A stretch of DNA of 64,000 bases, from positions 3,224,001-3,288,000 of the forward strand of contig NZ_CP070619.1 of NCBI RefSeq assembly GCF_017068395.1, written 5' to 3'. The notes beneath the pieces are model-generated. The model had not been told where the DNA came from. It was given only the letters and a program-made list of their open reading frames with translations, and ran no database searches. The position numbers were made by a program, and so were the translations under genes. Below, in pieces: positions 33,600-40,556 of the stretch (the first letter of the stretch is position 1; the number at the start of each line of letters is the position of its first letter). The stretch is from Rhodococcus pseudokoreensis (GTDB lineage Bacteria > Actinomycetota > Actinomycetes > Mycobacteriales > Mycobacteriaceae).

Positions 33600-34364
33600 A
33601 TGCCAATAGGGCAAGGCACCAGTGGAGTTCAGTCCGTCGGGCGTGCATTCGACATACTCGAAGTTATGTCGACCGTGGGCGGTTCCATCAGCGTGACTGC
33701 ACTCGCCGACAAGACTGAGCTACCGATCCCGACGATCCACCGCTTGATTCGTACTTTGGTTGGTCGCGGATACGTTCGCCAACTACCTTCCCGGCACTAC
33801 GCGCTGGGTCCCCAGCTAATCAGGCTTGGGGAGAGCGCAACTCAGCTCTTTGGAGCCTGGTCACTTCCTCACCTTTTGGAACTCGTGGAATGCACCGGAG
33901 AAACCGCCAATATGGCAATTTTGGACGACAGCATGGCTGTTTATGTGGCGCAAGTACCCTCCCCCCACTCGATGCGCATGTTCACTGAAGTCGGCGGTCG
34001 AGTCTTTCCGCATTGCACCGGTGTCGGTAAGGCCCTCTTACTTCAACTTCCCGACACATCGATCCGAGCCATGCTCCACCGATCCGGCTTGCAACCCTAT
34101 ACAGAAAACTCCGTGACCGATGCGGAGATGCTTATCGGCGAATTACACATGAGCCGACAGCGCGGCTATGCCACAGATGATGGTGAGCAGGAACTGGGAG
34201 TTCGATGCTTCTCCGTCCCTGTCATCGACGCACCCATACCTACGGCAATCTCAATCTCTGGTCCAGCAGCGCGCGTCACAATTCAGTCCGCCAAGGAGAT
34301 CGTTCCTCACCTTCAACGGGTTGCATCCATGCTGACAGATGAATTCAAGAGGATCTCAAAGTAG
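33600..34364 (+). CDS. IclR-family regulator, AllR-like
   Basis: A 254-residue IclR protein: GVQSVGRAFDILEVMSTVGGSISVTALADKTELPIPTIHRLIRTLVGRGYVRQLPSRHYALGP forms the winged helix domain, and the effector domain includes TGETANMAILDDSMAVYVAQVPSPHSMRMFTEVGGRVFPHCTGVGKALL and RGYATDDGEQELGVRCFSVPV. This matches the AllR-type subgroup that represses glyoxylate/allantoin genes and senses glyoxylate or allantoin-derived acids. I chose ATG 33600 (GGGGT six bases upstream, family length). An ATG at 33555 is possible. Its position just behind gcl fits control of hyi-glxR-gcl. Codon use is notably AT-richer than the window average. Confidence 0.87.
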   Translation: MPIGQGTSGVQSVGRAFDILEVMSTVGGSISVTALADKTELPIPTIHRLIRTLVGRGYVRQLPSRHYALGPQLIRLGESATQLFGAWSLPHLLELVECTGETANMAILDDSMAVYVAQVPSPHSMRMFTEVGGRVFPHCTGVGKALLLQLPDTSIRAMLHRSGLQPYTENSVTDAEMLIGELHMSRQRGYATDDGEQELGVRCFSVPVIDAPIPTAISISGPAARVTIQSAKEIVPHLQRVASMLTDEFKRISK

Positions 34365-34728
34365 TGAACTTGCTTCCGAACTGATCGGGCACCCGTCACG
34401 GAATTCGGTGCCGCGGCACGATCCCTCATGTCGCCAGTCCCAGCCTGGCGGACGGTCGGATGGTTGCTCGGTGATGGTCATTCGGTTTCTCGTGGTCGAC
34501 GTAACTCTGCATCGATGCTCATACGACGAAACCACCGCTGCCCGACGATCAGGTGTGGCCGGAGCGGCGGTTCGCGTGCACGTGGAGGGCGGGTGCCTGA
34601 CGCCGACACAGCAAGTCAGGCACCCGCGTAGTTCGTTCAGTCAAGAAAGGCGCTCTCGGTTCCTGAACAAACGTGCTGCCGCGGGGGAATCTTCACCCCG
34701 CGAGGCTTTCTCGTGACCCGGCAGACGG
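34365..34728. other. Intergenic stretch without recognised gene
   Basis: About 360 bases between the ends of the AllR-like gene and the hydratase gene. It contains the hairpin listed next and a smaller CGCGGGG/CCCCGCG hairpin at about 34680-34700. No open frame here shows family similarity, coding regularity or a ribosome site. Confidence 0.5.
34589..34627. terminator. Hairpin between convergent iclR-type and hydratase genes
   Basis: GCGGGTGCCTGAC (34589-34601) pairs perfectly with 34615-34627 over a 13-base loop. It lies between convergent transcription units and could stop both. Confidence 0.7.
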
Positions 34729-35523
34729 TCAGTTGGTGGCGATGGAAACGTCGAACTCGATGGAGCCGAAGCCTTCGAACTCGCCGACCCAGCGTCCGGC
34801 CTGGTTCATGGGGACTGCCTGCAGGCAACTACCGGGGAGGATGACCTGGCCGGCTTCGAACTCGACGTCGTAGGCGGCCAGGCGGTTGACGAGCCAGGCG
34901 ACCGCGGCGAGGGGATTGCCGAGGATGTTGCGCGTGTTTCCGGTGATGACCTCGTGGCCGTTGAAGTGCAGGGTGCCGCGCATGTCCCGGAGGGTCAGGT
35001 CGGTGACACGGCGGGGAGTGCCACCGAGGATGACCGCACCGGTGGAACCGTTGTCGGCCAGCGTATCCGGAAGGTCGATGGCCCAGTTCTGGACACGGGA
35101 ATCGATGATCTCGATGGCGGGCAGTGCGTAGTCGATGGCGTTGATGACGTCGGCGACGGTGACGTTGGGTCCGCGCAAACTGCTTTTCAGCACGAAGGCG
35201 GGTTCGAGTTCGACGAACGGTTCGATGTAGTCGCTGCGATCGAGGGTGGCGCCTTCGTAGGCGAAGATGCCGGCGAGCAGGAATCCGTAGTCGGGTTGGC
35301 CGAGGCCGAAGGCTTCCTGCATGACCTTTGCGATGTTGCCGAGTTTGTATCCGACCAGGCGGTCACCCTCTGCGACAGCGTGTTCGACGTTGATGCGTTG
35401 CACGGCGAAGGCGGAGTCCGCGTCGAGGCCGGGCCAGGTCTTGGTGGGTGCGGTGATCGGTGCACCGTTCACACGGGCGGTGCGCAGAGTGGCCGCGACA
35501 TCGTGGAGTTCGGTGGTCAGCAT
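34729..35523 (-). CDS. 2-oxopent-4-enoate hydratase / oxalocrotonate decarboxylase-family protein
   Basis: A 264-residue member of the MhpD/DmpE/DmpH branch of the fumarylacetoacetase superfamily. It has VGYKLGNIAKVMQEAFGLGQPDYGFLLAG, the metal-binding FVELEPAFVLKSSLRGPNVTVADV, YALPAIEIIDSR, and a C-terminal GQVILPGSCLQAVPMNQAGRWVGEFEGFGSIEFDV. The branch hydrates 2-hydroxypenta-2,4-dienoate or decarboxylates 2-oxohexenedioate, after ring cleavage. ATG 35523 follows AAGGAG. It is 76 bases downstream of the LLM monooxygenase in one operon. Its presence suggests that the monooxygenase route yields a C5 or C6 unsaturated oxo-acid. Confidence 0.82.
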   Translation of the reverse strand: MLTTELHDVAATLRTARVNGAPITAPTKTWPGLDADSAFAVQRINVEHAVAEGDRLVGYKLGNIAKVMQEAFGLGQPDYGFLLAGIFAYEGATLDRSDYIEPFVELEPAFVLKSSLRGPNVTVADVINAIDYALPAIEIIDSRVQNWAIDLPDTLADNGSTGAVILGGTPRRVTDLTLRDMRGTLHFNGHEVITGNTRNILGNPLAAVAWLVNRLAAYDVEFEAGQVILPGSCLQAVPMNQAGRWVGEFEGFGSIEFDVSIATN

Positions 35524-35547
35524 GGTGCTCCTTGCATTGTCGGTCGC

Positions 35548-35583
35548 CGGGACGGGACGCGAGTTGACCGACGCCCCGTCCCG
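35548..35583. other. Intercistronic hairpin between monooxygenase and hydratase genes
   Basis: CGGGACGGG (35548-35556) pairs with CCCGTCCCG (35575-35583) over an 18-base loop in the 76-base gap. It may modulate the ratio of the two proteins. Confidence 0.45.
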
Positions 35584-35599
35584 ACGCTTCGTGGAGGGG

Positions 35600-36991
35600 T
35601 CAGACAGCGGCCGCGACCGGTGTGCGCGCACCGAATCGGTGTCCGGGGTGGTCGTCGCGGAGCCGGACCGCTCCCTTGCCGTACAGCTTTTCGCGCAACG
35701 TCGAGCCTTCGTATTCGGTCCACATGGTGCCGCGGCGCTGCAGTTCGGGGACGACGAGTTCGATGAAGTCCGCCATGTCCTGGTACTTGACGGCGTGTCC
35801 GAGGTTGTAGCCGGCGATACCGGTTTCGTCCATCCACCGGGTCAGCTCGTCGGCGACGGTGGTGGGTGAGCCGACGATGGTGGGGCCGGTGCCGCCGATG
35901 CCGATGAATTCGGCGATGTCGCGCGGGGTCCACTCCTTGTCGGGGTCCATCTTCGAGAACAGGTCGACCATGGTCTGCCCGGCGTTGGTCTTGACGTGCT
36001 TGAGCGGCACGTCGGGGTCGAACTGGGACATGTCCAGCCCGGTCCAGCCGCTGTAGCGGGCCATGGCGCCGGTGTAGCTGACCAGCTTGCGGTAGGACTC
36101 GTACTTGGCGTGGGCCTCTTCGTCGGTCGGTGCGACGACGACGTTGAGCATCTGCAGGACGTTGACGTTCTGCGGGTCGCGGCCGGCCTCGGCGGCGAGG
36201 GTGCGCAGGGCGTCGACCTGCTTCTTCAGCGCTGGAATGGACACGGCGTTGACGAACACCGCTTCGGCGCTCGCGGCGGCGAGGGCGCGGCCCTTCGAGG
36301 ATCCGCCGGCCTGGAAGATCACCGGGGTGCGCTGCGGGGACGACTCACACAGGGCGAAGCCGGGCACGTCGAAGTACTTGCCCTTGTGTTCGATGTTGTG
36401 CACCCGGCTCGGGTCGATGTACATGCCGCGCTCGGCGTCGCGGACGACGGCGTCGTCCTGCCAGGACCCCTCCCACAGCTTGTAGCAGACCTCGAGGTAC
36501 TCGGCGGCCATGTCGTACCGCTCGTCGTGCGGAACCTGCTGTCCGGTACCGAGATTGCGGGCGGCGCTGTCGGAGTAGGAGGTCACCAGATTCCAGCCGA
36601 CGCGGCCGTCGGTGAGGTGGTCGAGGGTGCTGAACTTGCGCACGAGTGCGTACGGGTGCTCGTAGGACGTCGACCCGGTCAGCCCGAATCCGAGGTTCTT
36701 CGTCACTGCGGCCATCGCGGAGACGACCATGAACGGATCCTGCGCGGGGATCTGCGCGGCGTCGGCAAGCGCGGCGTCGGCGCTGCCCTCGTAGATGTCG
36801 TGGTAGCCGACGTTGTCGGCGAAGAAGATGCCGTCGAACCGGGCCTCTTCGAGCATTTTCGCGTAGTCGGTCCAGTAGGCGAGGTTCTTGTAGTTCGCGC
36901 CTTGATCGTCCGGATGCCGCCAGAGACCGGCCGACAGGTGTGCCGGGCCCTGGTAATCGAAGGCGAACAGCCGCATGCGTCGAGACGCCAT
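35600..36991 (-). CDS. Reduced-flavin-dependent LLM monooxygenase (NtaA/SnaA/DszA family)
   Basis: A 463-residue luciferase-like monooxygenase. Features are RMRLFAFDYQGPAHLSAGLWRHP, EEARFDGIFFADNVGYHDIYEGS, TSYEHPYALVRKFSTLDHLTDGRVGWNLVTSYSDSAARNLG, HDERYDMAAEYLEVCYKLWEGSW, FDVPGFALCESSPQRTPVIFQAGGSSKGRALAA, and GPTIVGSPTTVADELTRWMDETGIAGYNLG. The subfamily (nitrilotriacetate, pristinamycin, DBT-sulfone, pyridine and EDTA monooxygenases) takes FMNH2 from a separate reductase. GGAGAT precedes ATG 36991. No reductase gene adjoins it. The flavin reductase at 13.5 kb shares its operator motif and is the best partner. Substrate not determinable, probably an N- or S-heterocycle. Confidence 0.9.
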   Translation of the reverse strand: MASRRMRLFAFDYQGPAHLSAGLWRHPDDQGANYKNLAYWTDYAKMLEEARFDGIFFADNVGYHDIYEGSADAALADAAQIPAQDPFMVVSAMAAVTKNLGFGLTGSTSYEHPYALVRKFSTLDHLTDGRVGWNLVTSYSDSAARNLGTGQQVPHDERYDMAAEYLEVCYKLWEGSWQDDAVVRDAERGMYIDPSRVHNIEHKGKYFDVPGFALCESSPQRTPVIFQAGGSSKGRALAAASAEAVFVNAVSIPALKKQVDALRTLAAEAGRDPQNVNVLQMLNVVVAPTDEEAHAKYESYRKLVSYTGAMARYSGWTGLDMSQFDPDVPLKHVKTNAGQTMVDLFSKMDPDKEWTPRDIAEFIGIGGTGPTIVGSPTTVADELTRWMDETGIAGYNLGHAVKYQDMADFIELVVPELQRRGTMWTEYEGSTLREKLYGKGAVRLRDDHPGHRFGARTPVAAAV

Positions 36992-37002
36992 TGTCTATCT
37001 CC

Positions 37003-37037
37003 GTTCACTTTTTGAACACTTAGTTCATGTGGTGAAC
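37003..37037. promoter_or_regulatory. Four phased half-sites (two GTTCA-N5-TGAAC operators) at the monooxygenase promoter
   Basis: Half-sites alternate at exact 10-bp steps: GTTCA 37003, TGAAC 37013, GTTCA 37023, TGAAC 37033. The array ends 11 bases from the monooxygenase ATG, next to its ribosome site, a position suited to repression. The same motif precedes the IclR gene at 11.9 kb and both operons at 15.4-15.7 kb. Confidence 0.65.
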
Positions 37038-37269
37038 ACCACTGTAAGAGGTGGAATGTGCGGGCGTCAATACCGCATTTCGGGTTCCCGCCCGGGATGC
37101 ACGCCGGGTCCGGCGCCTCCGATCCCGTGGGCAGACAGCAGGGGTCGACTCCCCCACCGAGCCGAGGGCGGCATCGTCGTCGAGAGGGGACTCGCCGCGC
37201 ACACGAAGGCGCGCCGACTGGGCACACGAGACCCAATCGGCGCGCGAGCGTCTTCCTGGAGGTGACCCC

Positions 37270-37572
37270 TCAGAGGGTGCGCTGGCGAGTCAGCCCGACG
37301 CGGAGGACCACACCCTGCCGCCAGCGGTACTGCACGCGTTCCGACGGAGAAAGCCCACCCCAGATACCGTGCGGCTCATTCGCGGCGACCGCGTAGTCGC
37401 GACATTCCTCGATCACCGGGCAGTCGGCGCAGATAGCTTTGGCGGCCACCTCCGACAGCGTCTCGCCGTCGTAGAACACGTCGACATCAACCGACCGGCA
37501 GCGGGCGGTCCGTTGCCAGTCCCATTCCGAGATCAACGGCCGGGGCAGCTGCAAGGGTCGTTCGCGAAGCAT
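37270..37572 (-). CDS. WhiB-family Fe-S regulator
   Basis: A 100-residue actinobacterial WhiB-like protein. The four iron-sulfur cysteines are Cys25, Cys48, Cys51 and Cys57 (ARCRSVDVDVFY; AKAICADCPVIEEC), followed by the G[IV]WGG turn GIWGGLSPSER (69-79) and a basic tail that binds DNA. WhiB proteins pair with the primary sigma factor and respond to redox or nitric oxide. The start at 37572 overlaps a poorly spaced AGGAAG, so a nearby start is possible. It is transcribed alone, 280 bases upstream of the monooxygenase gene. A GTTCA-type palindrome lies about 100 bp upstream. Confidence 0.9.
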   Translation of the reverse strand: MLRERPLQLPRPLISEWDWQRTARCRSVDVDVFYDGETLSEVAAKAICADCPVIEECRDYAVAANEPHGIWGGLSPSERVQYRWRQGVVLRVGLTRQRTL

Positions 37573-37672
37573 GACTTCCTGACGCGTGAGGATGGACGGC
37601 GGGCGCTGCGACTACGCACGCGAGGGCTCGCACGTCCCATCATCCACAGACACTCAGCCCGAACCCCGATCG

Positions 37673-37690
37673 GTGTTCATTATTGAACAC
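37673..37690. promoter_or_regulatory. Palindrome upstream of the whiB gene
   Basis: GTGTTCA-TTAT-TGAACAC, a perfect 7+7 inverted repeat with a 4-base centre. It shares the GTTCA/TGAAC half-sites with the IclR-type operators but with 9-bp rather than 10-bp half-site spacing, so it may bind a different or the same factor. It lies about 100 bp before the whiB start and about 75 bp after the end of the upstream MFS gene. Confidence 0.5.
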
Positions 37691-37765
37691 TGCGACCGAA
37701 AAGTGAATGCCTTAAGGGGCGGGGTCCGGCTGCGTACTCCGCATCCGCCCCGGACGGCTCGACCG

Positions 37766-38965
37766 CTAGACCGGCACGACCGCCGAATCGTCTTCCACCG
37801 AATCAACTTTCGACCGACGGTCGACTGCAGTGGCGACGAGGAGGACGGCGAGCGCGGCCACGGTGAGTGCCGCTCCCATCCAGATCGGCGAGGTGAAGCC
37901 GAGCCCTGCGGCGATGGTGATGCCGCCGAGCCAGGCTCCGAGTGCGTTGCCGACGTTGAAGGCGGCGATGTTGGCGCCGGATGCCATGGTCGGCGCCTGC
38001 GCCGCGTAGTTCATGATGCGCATCTGCAGTCCGGGGACGGTCGCGAATCCGAAGAGTCCCATGAGGAAGAGAGCGACGATCGTCATCGGCTTGCTGCCTG
38101 CGGTGAGGGCGAACACGACGAGGACGACGGCGAGCACGGCGAGGACGGTGGTCAGGGTGCGGGTGAGCGCCTTGTCGGCGGCGCGGCCGCCGAGGACGTT
38201 GCCGACGAACAGGCCGCCACCGAAGAGCATGAGGAGCCACGGGACGCTCGTCGACGCGAATCCGCCGACCTCGGTGAGGGTGAATGCGATGTAGGTGAAC
38301 GCACCGAACATCCCGCCGAAACCGAGGATGGTGACGGCGATCGAGAACCACACCTGCGGGTTCCGGAAGGCCCGCAGTTCGCTGCGCAGACCCGCAGGTT
38401 CCGGTGCGTCCGCCGCACGGGACACGGACGGCACCAGCGCGGTGATGCCGATCAGCGCCACGACTCCGATGACGGTGATGGCCCAGAACGTGGAGCGCCA
38501 CCCGAACTGCTGGCCGAGGAACGTGCCGAACGGGACGCCGAGAACGTTGGCGATGGTCAGTCCGGCGAACATCGTCGCGATGGCGCCGGCCCGCTTGCTC
38601 GCGGGCACGAGGTCGGCGGCGAGGACCGACCCGATGCCGAAGAACGCGCCGTGGCACAGGGCCGCGAGGACGCGTCCACCCATCATGACCTCGTAGGTCG
38701 GGGCAATCGCCGAGAGGAGGTTGCCGCCGATGAACAGCACCATCAGCGACTGGAGGACGCGCTTGCGGTCGAATCGGGTGACCGCCGCGGTGATGACGAT
38801 CGCTCCGATGGCGACGGAAAGGGCGTAGCCGGAGATGAGGTAGCCGGCCACCGATTCGCTCACCTGGAAGTCGGCCGACACCTCCGGCAGCAGTCCCATG
38901 ATGACGAATTCGGTGAGACCGATCCCGAAGCCGCCCATTGCGAGAGCGAGTAGACCCAGTGGCAT
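37766..38965 (-). CDS. MFS efflux transporter (DHA1, AraJ/PbuE-like)
   Basis: A 399-residue, 12-helix transporter of the drug:H+ antiporter DHA1 branch. It starts PLGLLALAMGGFGIGLTEFVIMGLLPEVSADFQVSESVAGYLISGYAL, then has DRKRVLQSLMVLFIGGNLLSA, GRVLAALCHGAFFGIGSVLAADLVP, GVPFGTFLGQQFGWRSTFW, and a second half ending in PTMASGANIAAFNVGNALGAWLGG. These are hallmarks of AraJ-type exporters. AAGGAG lies nine bases before ATG 38965; an upstream in-frame start at 38983 has none. It is divergent from a MarR gene that probably represses it. It likely exports a drug or small metabolite. Confidence 0.88.
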   Translation of the reverse strand: MPLGLLALAMGGFGIGLTEFVIMGLLPEVSADFQVSESVAGYLISGYALSVAIGAIVITAAVTRFDRKRVLQSLMVLFIGGNLLSAIAPTYEVMMGGRVLAALCHGAFFGIGSVLAADLVPASKRAGAIATMFAGLTIANVLGVPFGTFLGQQFGWRSTFWAITVIGVVALIGITALVPSVSRAADAPEPAGLRSELRAFRNPQVWFSIAVTILGFGGMFGAFTYIAFTLTEVGGFASTSVPWLLMLFGGGLFVGNVLGGRAADKALTRTLTTVLAVLAVVLVVFALTAGSKPMTIVALFLMGLFGFATVPGLQMRIMNYAAQAPTMASGANIAAFNVGNALGAWLGGITIAAGLGFTSPIWMGAALTVAALAVLLVATAVDRRSKVDSVEDDSAVVPV

Positions 38966-39029
38966 CGCAGCCACTCCTTTCATACAGATCTGGGAGATAA
39001 GAGCGCTAGCTCGAATACCGCGTCTGCAT

Positions 39030-39058
39030 TAGTTGCAGGCGCGGTATAAATAGTTGCA
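39030..39058. promoter_or_regulatory. Phased TAGTTGCA repeats in the marR/MFS divergent promoter
   Basis: TAGTTGCA occurs at 39030-39037 and 39051-39058, 21 bp apart (two helical turns), with an inverted TTGC/GCAA partner toward 39080. TAGTTGCA is the usual half-site of many actinobacterial MarR operators. The spacing would place two dimers on the same DNA face between the MFS and MarR starts. Confidence 0.5.
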
Positions 39059-39120
39059 CACGCCTGATATGTGCGCAAGCTGGTATTCTGACCGGGCACT
39101 CGTATCCACAGGAGGTGGCC

Positions 39121-39564
39121 ATGGCAGTCGCTGACGACGCCGTCGAGATCCGGTCGCAGGGTTGGCGCACGCTCGCGGCCCTGCACGGCCTACTCGAGGC
39201 GGAACTCGAACGCGCCCTGCAGCGGGGCCACGACCTCTCCGTGGTCGAGTACACGGTGCTCGACGCACTGAGCCGCCAGGACGGCTGGCACATGCGGATG
39301 GCTCAGCTCGCCCGCGCGGCCGCGCTGAGCAGCAGCGCCACCACCCGGCTGGTGAACCGGCTGGAGAACCGCGGGCTGCTTACGCGGATCCTGTGCGACG
39401 ACGACCGTCGCGGCATCTACACCGAACTCACGCCCGCGGGCCGGGCGGCGCTGGACGAGGCGCGTCCCACCCACGACGCCACCCTGGAGTCGGCTCTGGA
39501 CCGGGCCGCCGAGGTTCCCGAACTCGCCCACCTCGCCCGCGCCCTGCACGAGCTCCCCGCGTAG
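39121..39564 (+). CDS. MarR-family transcriptional regulator of the adjacent MFS exporter
   Basis: A 147-residue winged-helix protein: HGLLEAELERALQRGHDLSVVEYTVLDALSRQ, MRMAQLARAAALSSSATTRLVNRLENRGLLTRILCDDDRRGIYTELTPAGRAAL, and a C-terminal dimerisation helix. The CDDDRRGIYTELT wing is typical MarR. AGGAGGT lies four bases before ATG 39121. It is divergent from the DHA1 exporter. This layout, with the TAGTTGCA repeats, points to local repression released by the exported compound. Confidence 0.9.
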   Translation: MAVADDAVEIRSQGWRTLAALHGLLEAELERALQRGHDLSVVEYTVLDALSRQDGWHMRMAQLARAAALSSSATTRLVNRLENRGLLTRILCDDDRRGIYTELTPAGRAALDEARPTHDATLESALDRAAEVPELAHLARALHELPA

Positions 39565-39604
39565 GTGAGTGGGAAAGTGCGCGGCAGCACACTTTCCCAC
39601 TCAC
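39565..39604. terminator. Long hairpin between convergent marR and ectD-type genes; dispersed element
   Basis: GTGAGTGGGAAAGTG (39565-39579) pairs perfectly with 39590-39604 over a ten-base loop; it begins directly after the MarR stop and ends one base before the ectoine hydroxylase stop. A near-copy (GTGAGTGAGAAAGTG...CACTCAC) occurs at 55073-55112, so this may be a repeated intergenic element as well as a terminator. Confidence 0.75.
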
Positions 39605-39605
39605 G

Positions 39606-40520
39606 TCAGGACAACGGCGTGAAGTCGCGCGACGCGATGTACTCCGGCCGCGGCCGCGGTGCGGCGAACGGCGCGACGAGCGTGTTCTCGACACTGTTGA
39701 ACACGAGAAACAGATTCGACCGCGGGTAGGGCGTGATGTTGTTGCCCGACCCGTGCATGACGTTGGAGTCGAACCACAGCGCGGTGCCGGCCGCACCGGT
39801 GAACTGGTCGATCCCGAATTCCGCGGCCATCCGGGTCACGTCCTCCCGGCGCGGAACCCCGACCTCCTGCTCGACGAGGGAGGACGTGTAGTTGTTTTCG
39901 GGGGTGGCGCCGACACATTGGACGAACCGCTTGTGCGAACCGGGCATCACCATCAGCGACCCGTTGAACGGGTAGTTCTCGGTGAGGGTGATCGAACAGC
40001 TGACGGCCCGCGGCACGGGGAGACCGTCCTCCGCGTGCCAGGTCTCGAAGTCCGAGTGCCAGTAGAAACCGGTGCCCTTGAAACCGGGCATGGAGTTGAT
40101 CCGGCTCTGGTGGATGTAGACGTCGGAGCCGAGGAGTTGCCGTGCGCGGTCGAGAATCCGGCCGTCGCGGATCAGCGCGGCCACCATGTCGCTGCGCCGG
40201 TGGACGTCGAAGACGGACCGGACCTCGTCGGTGCCGCGTTCGGTGATGACGCGCCCGCTGTCGCGCATCGACGGATCCCGGGCCAGCCGGTCGAGCTCCT
40301 CCCGGCACGACGTCACTTCGCCGGCGCCCAGGACGTCGTCGACGATGGTGAAGCCGCGTGCCTCGTGTCCGGCGAGGGCGGCCGCGTCGAAGGGTCCGTC
40401 CGCGGGTTTTCCCCAGACTGCGGGTTCGTTCCGTTGGAGCATCGACGGACCGGAGGCGATCCGAGTGGGGTAGCGATCGTGACTGTTGGTGAATCCCTGA
40501 ACCTCAGCTACCTGAGTCAT
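39606..40520 (-). CDS. ectD: Ectoine hydroxylase (Fe(II)/2-oxoglutarate dioxygenase)
   Basis: A 304-residue PhyH-family dioxygenase with the EctD signature SRINSMPGFKGTGFYWHSDFETWHAEDGLP. The iron ligands would be His155, Asp157 and His256 (HGSGNNITPYPRSN), close to the EctD numbering known from Virgibacillus. PRAVSCSITLTENYPFNGSLMVMPGSHKRFVQCVGATPENNY is also diagnostic. It converts ectoine to 5-hydroxyectoine, a compatible solute. No ectABC genes lie in the window, so it must act on imported ectoine or on ectoine made elsewhere in the genome. A GntR gene transcribed in the same direction lies 36 bases upstream. Confidence 0.9.
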   Translation of the reverse strand: MTQVAEVQGFTNSHDRYPTRIASGPSMLQRNEPAVWGKPADGPFDAAALAGHEARGFTIVDDVLGAGEVTSCREELDRLARDPSMRDSGRVITERGTDEVRSVFDVHRRSDMVAALIRDGRILDRARQLLGSDVYIHQSRINSMPGFKGTGFYWHSDFETWHAEDGLPVPRAVSCSITLTENYPFNGSLMVMPGSHKRFVQCVGATPENNYTSSLVEQEVGVPRREDVTRMAAEFGIDQFTGAAGTALWFDSNVMHGSGNNITPYPRSNLFLVFNSVENTLVAPFAAPRPRPEYIASRDFTPLS

Positions 40521-40556
40521 TGCCCCTCCTCGGCCGTTACCTCTACTTCACTGTCG

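Noticed and set aside
35600..36991. Naming the LLM enzyme as DszA, NtaA or pyridine monooxygenase.
   Set aside because: The family is clear, but nothing in the motifs fixes the substrate, and DszB/DszC, NTA or Pyr partner genes are not beside it.
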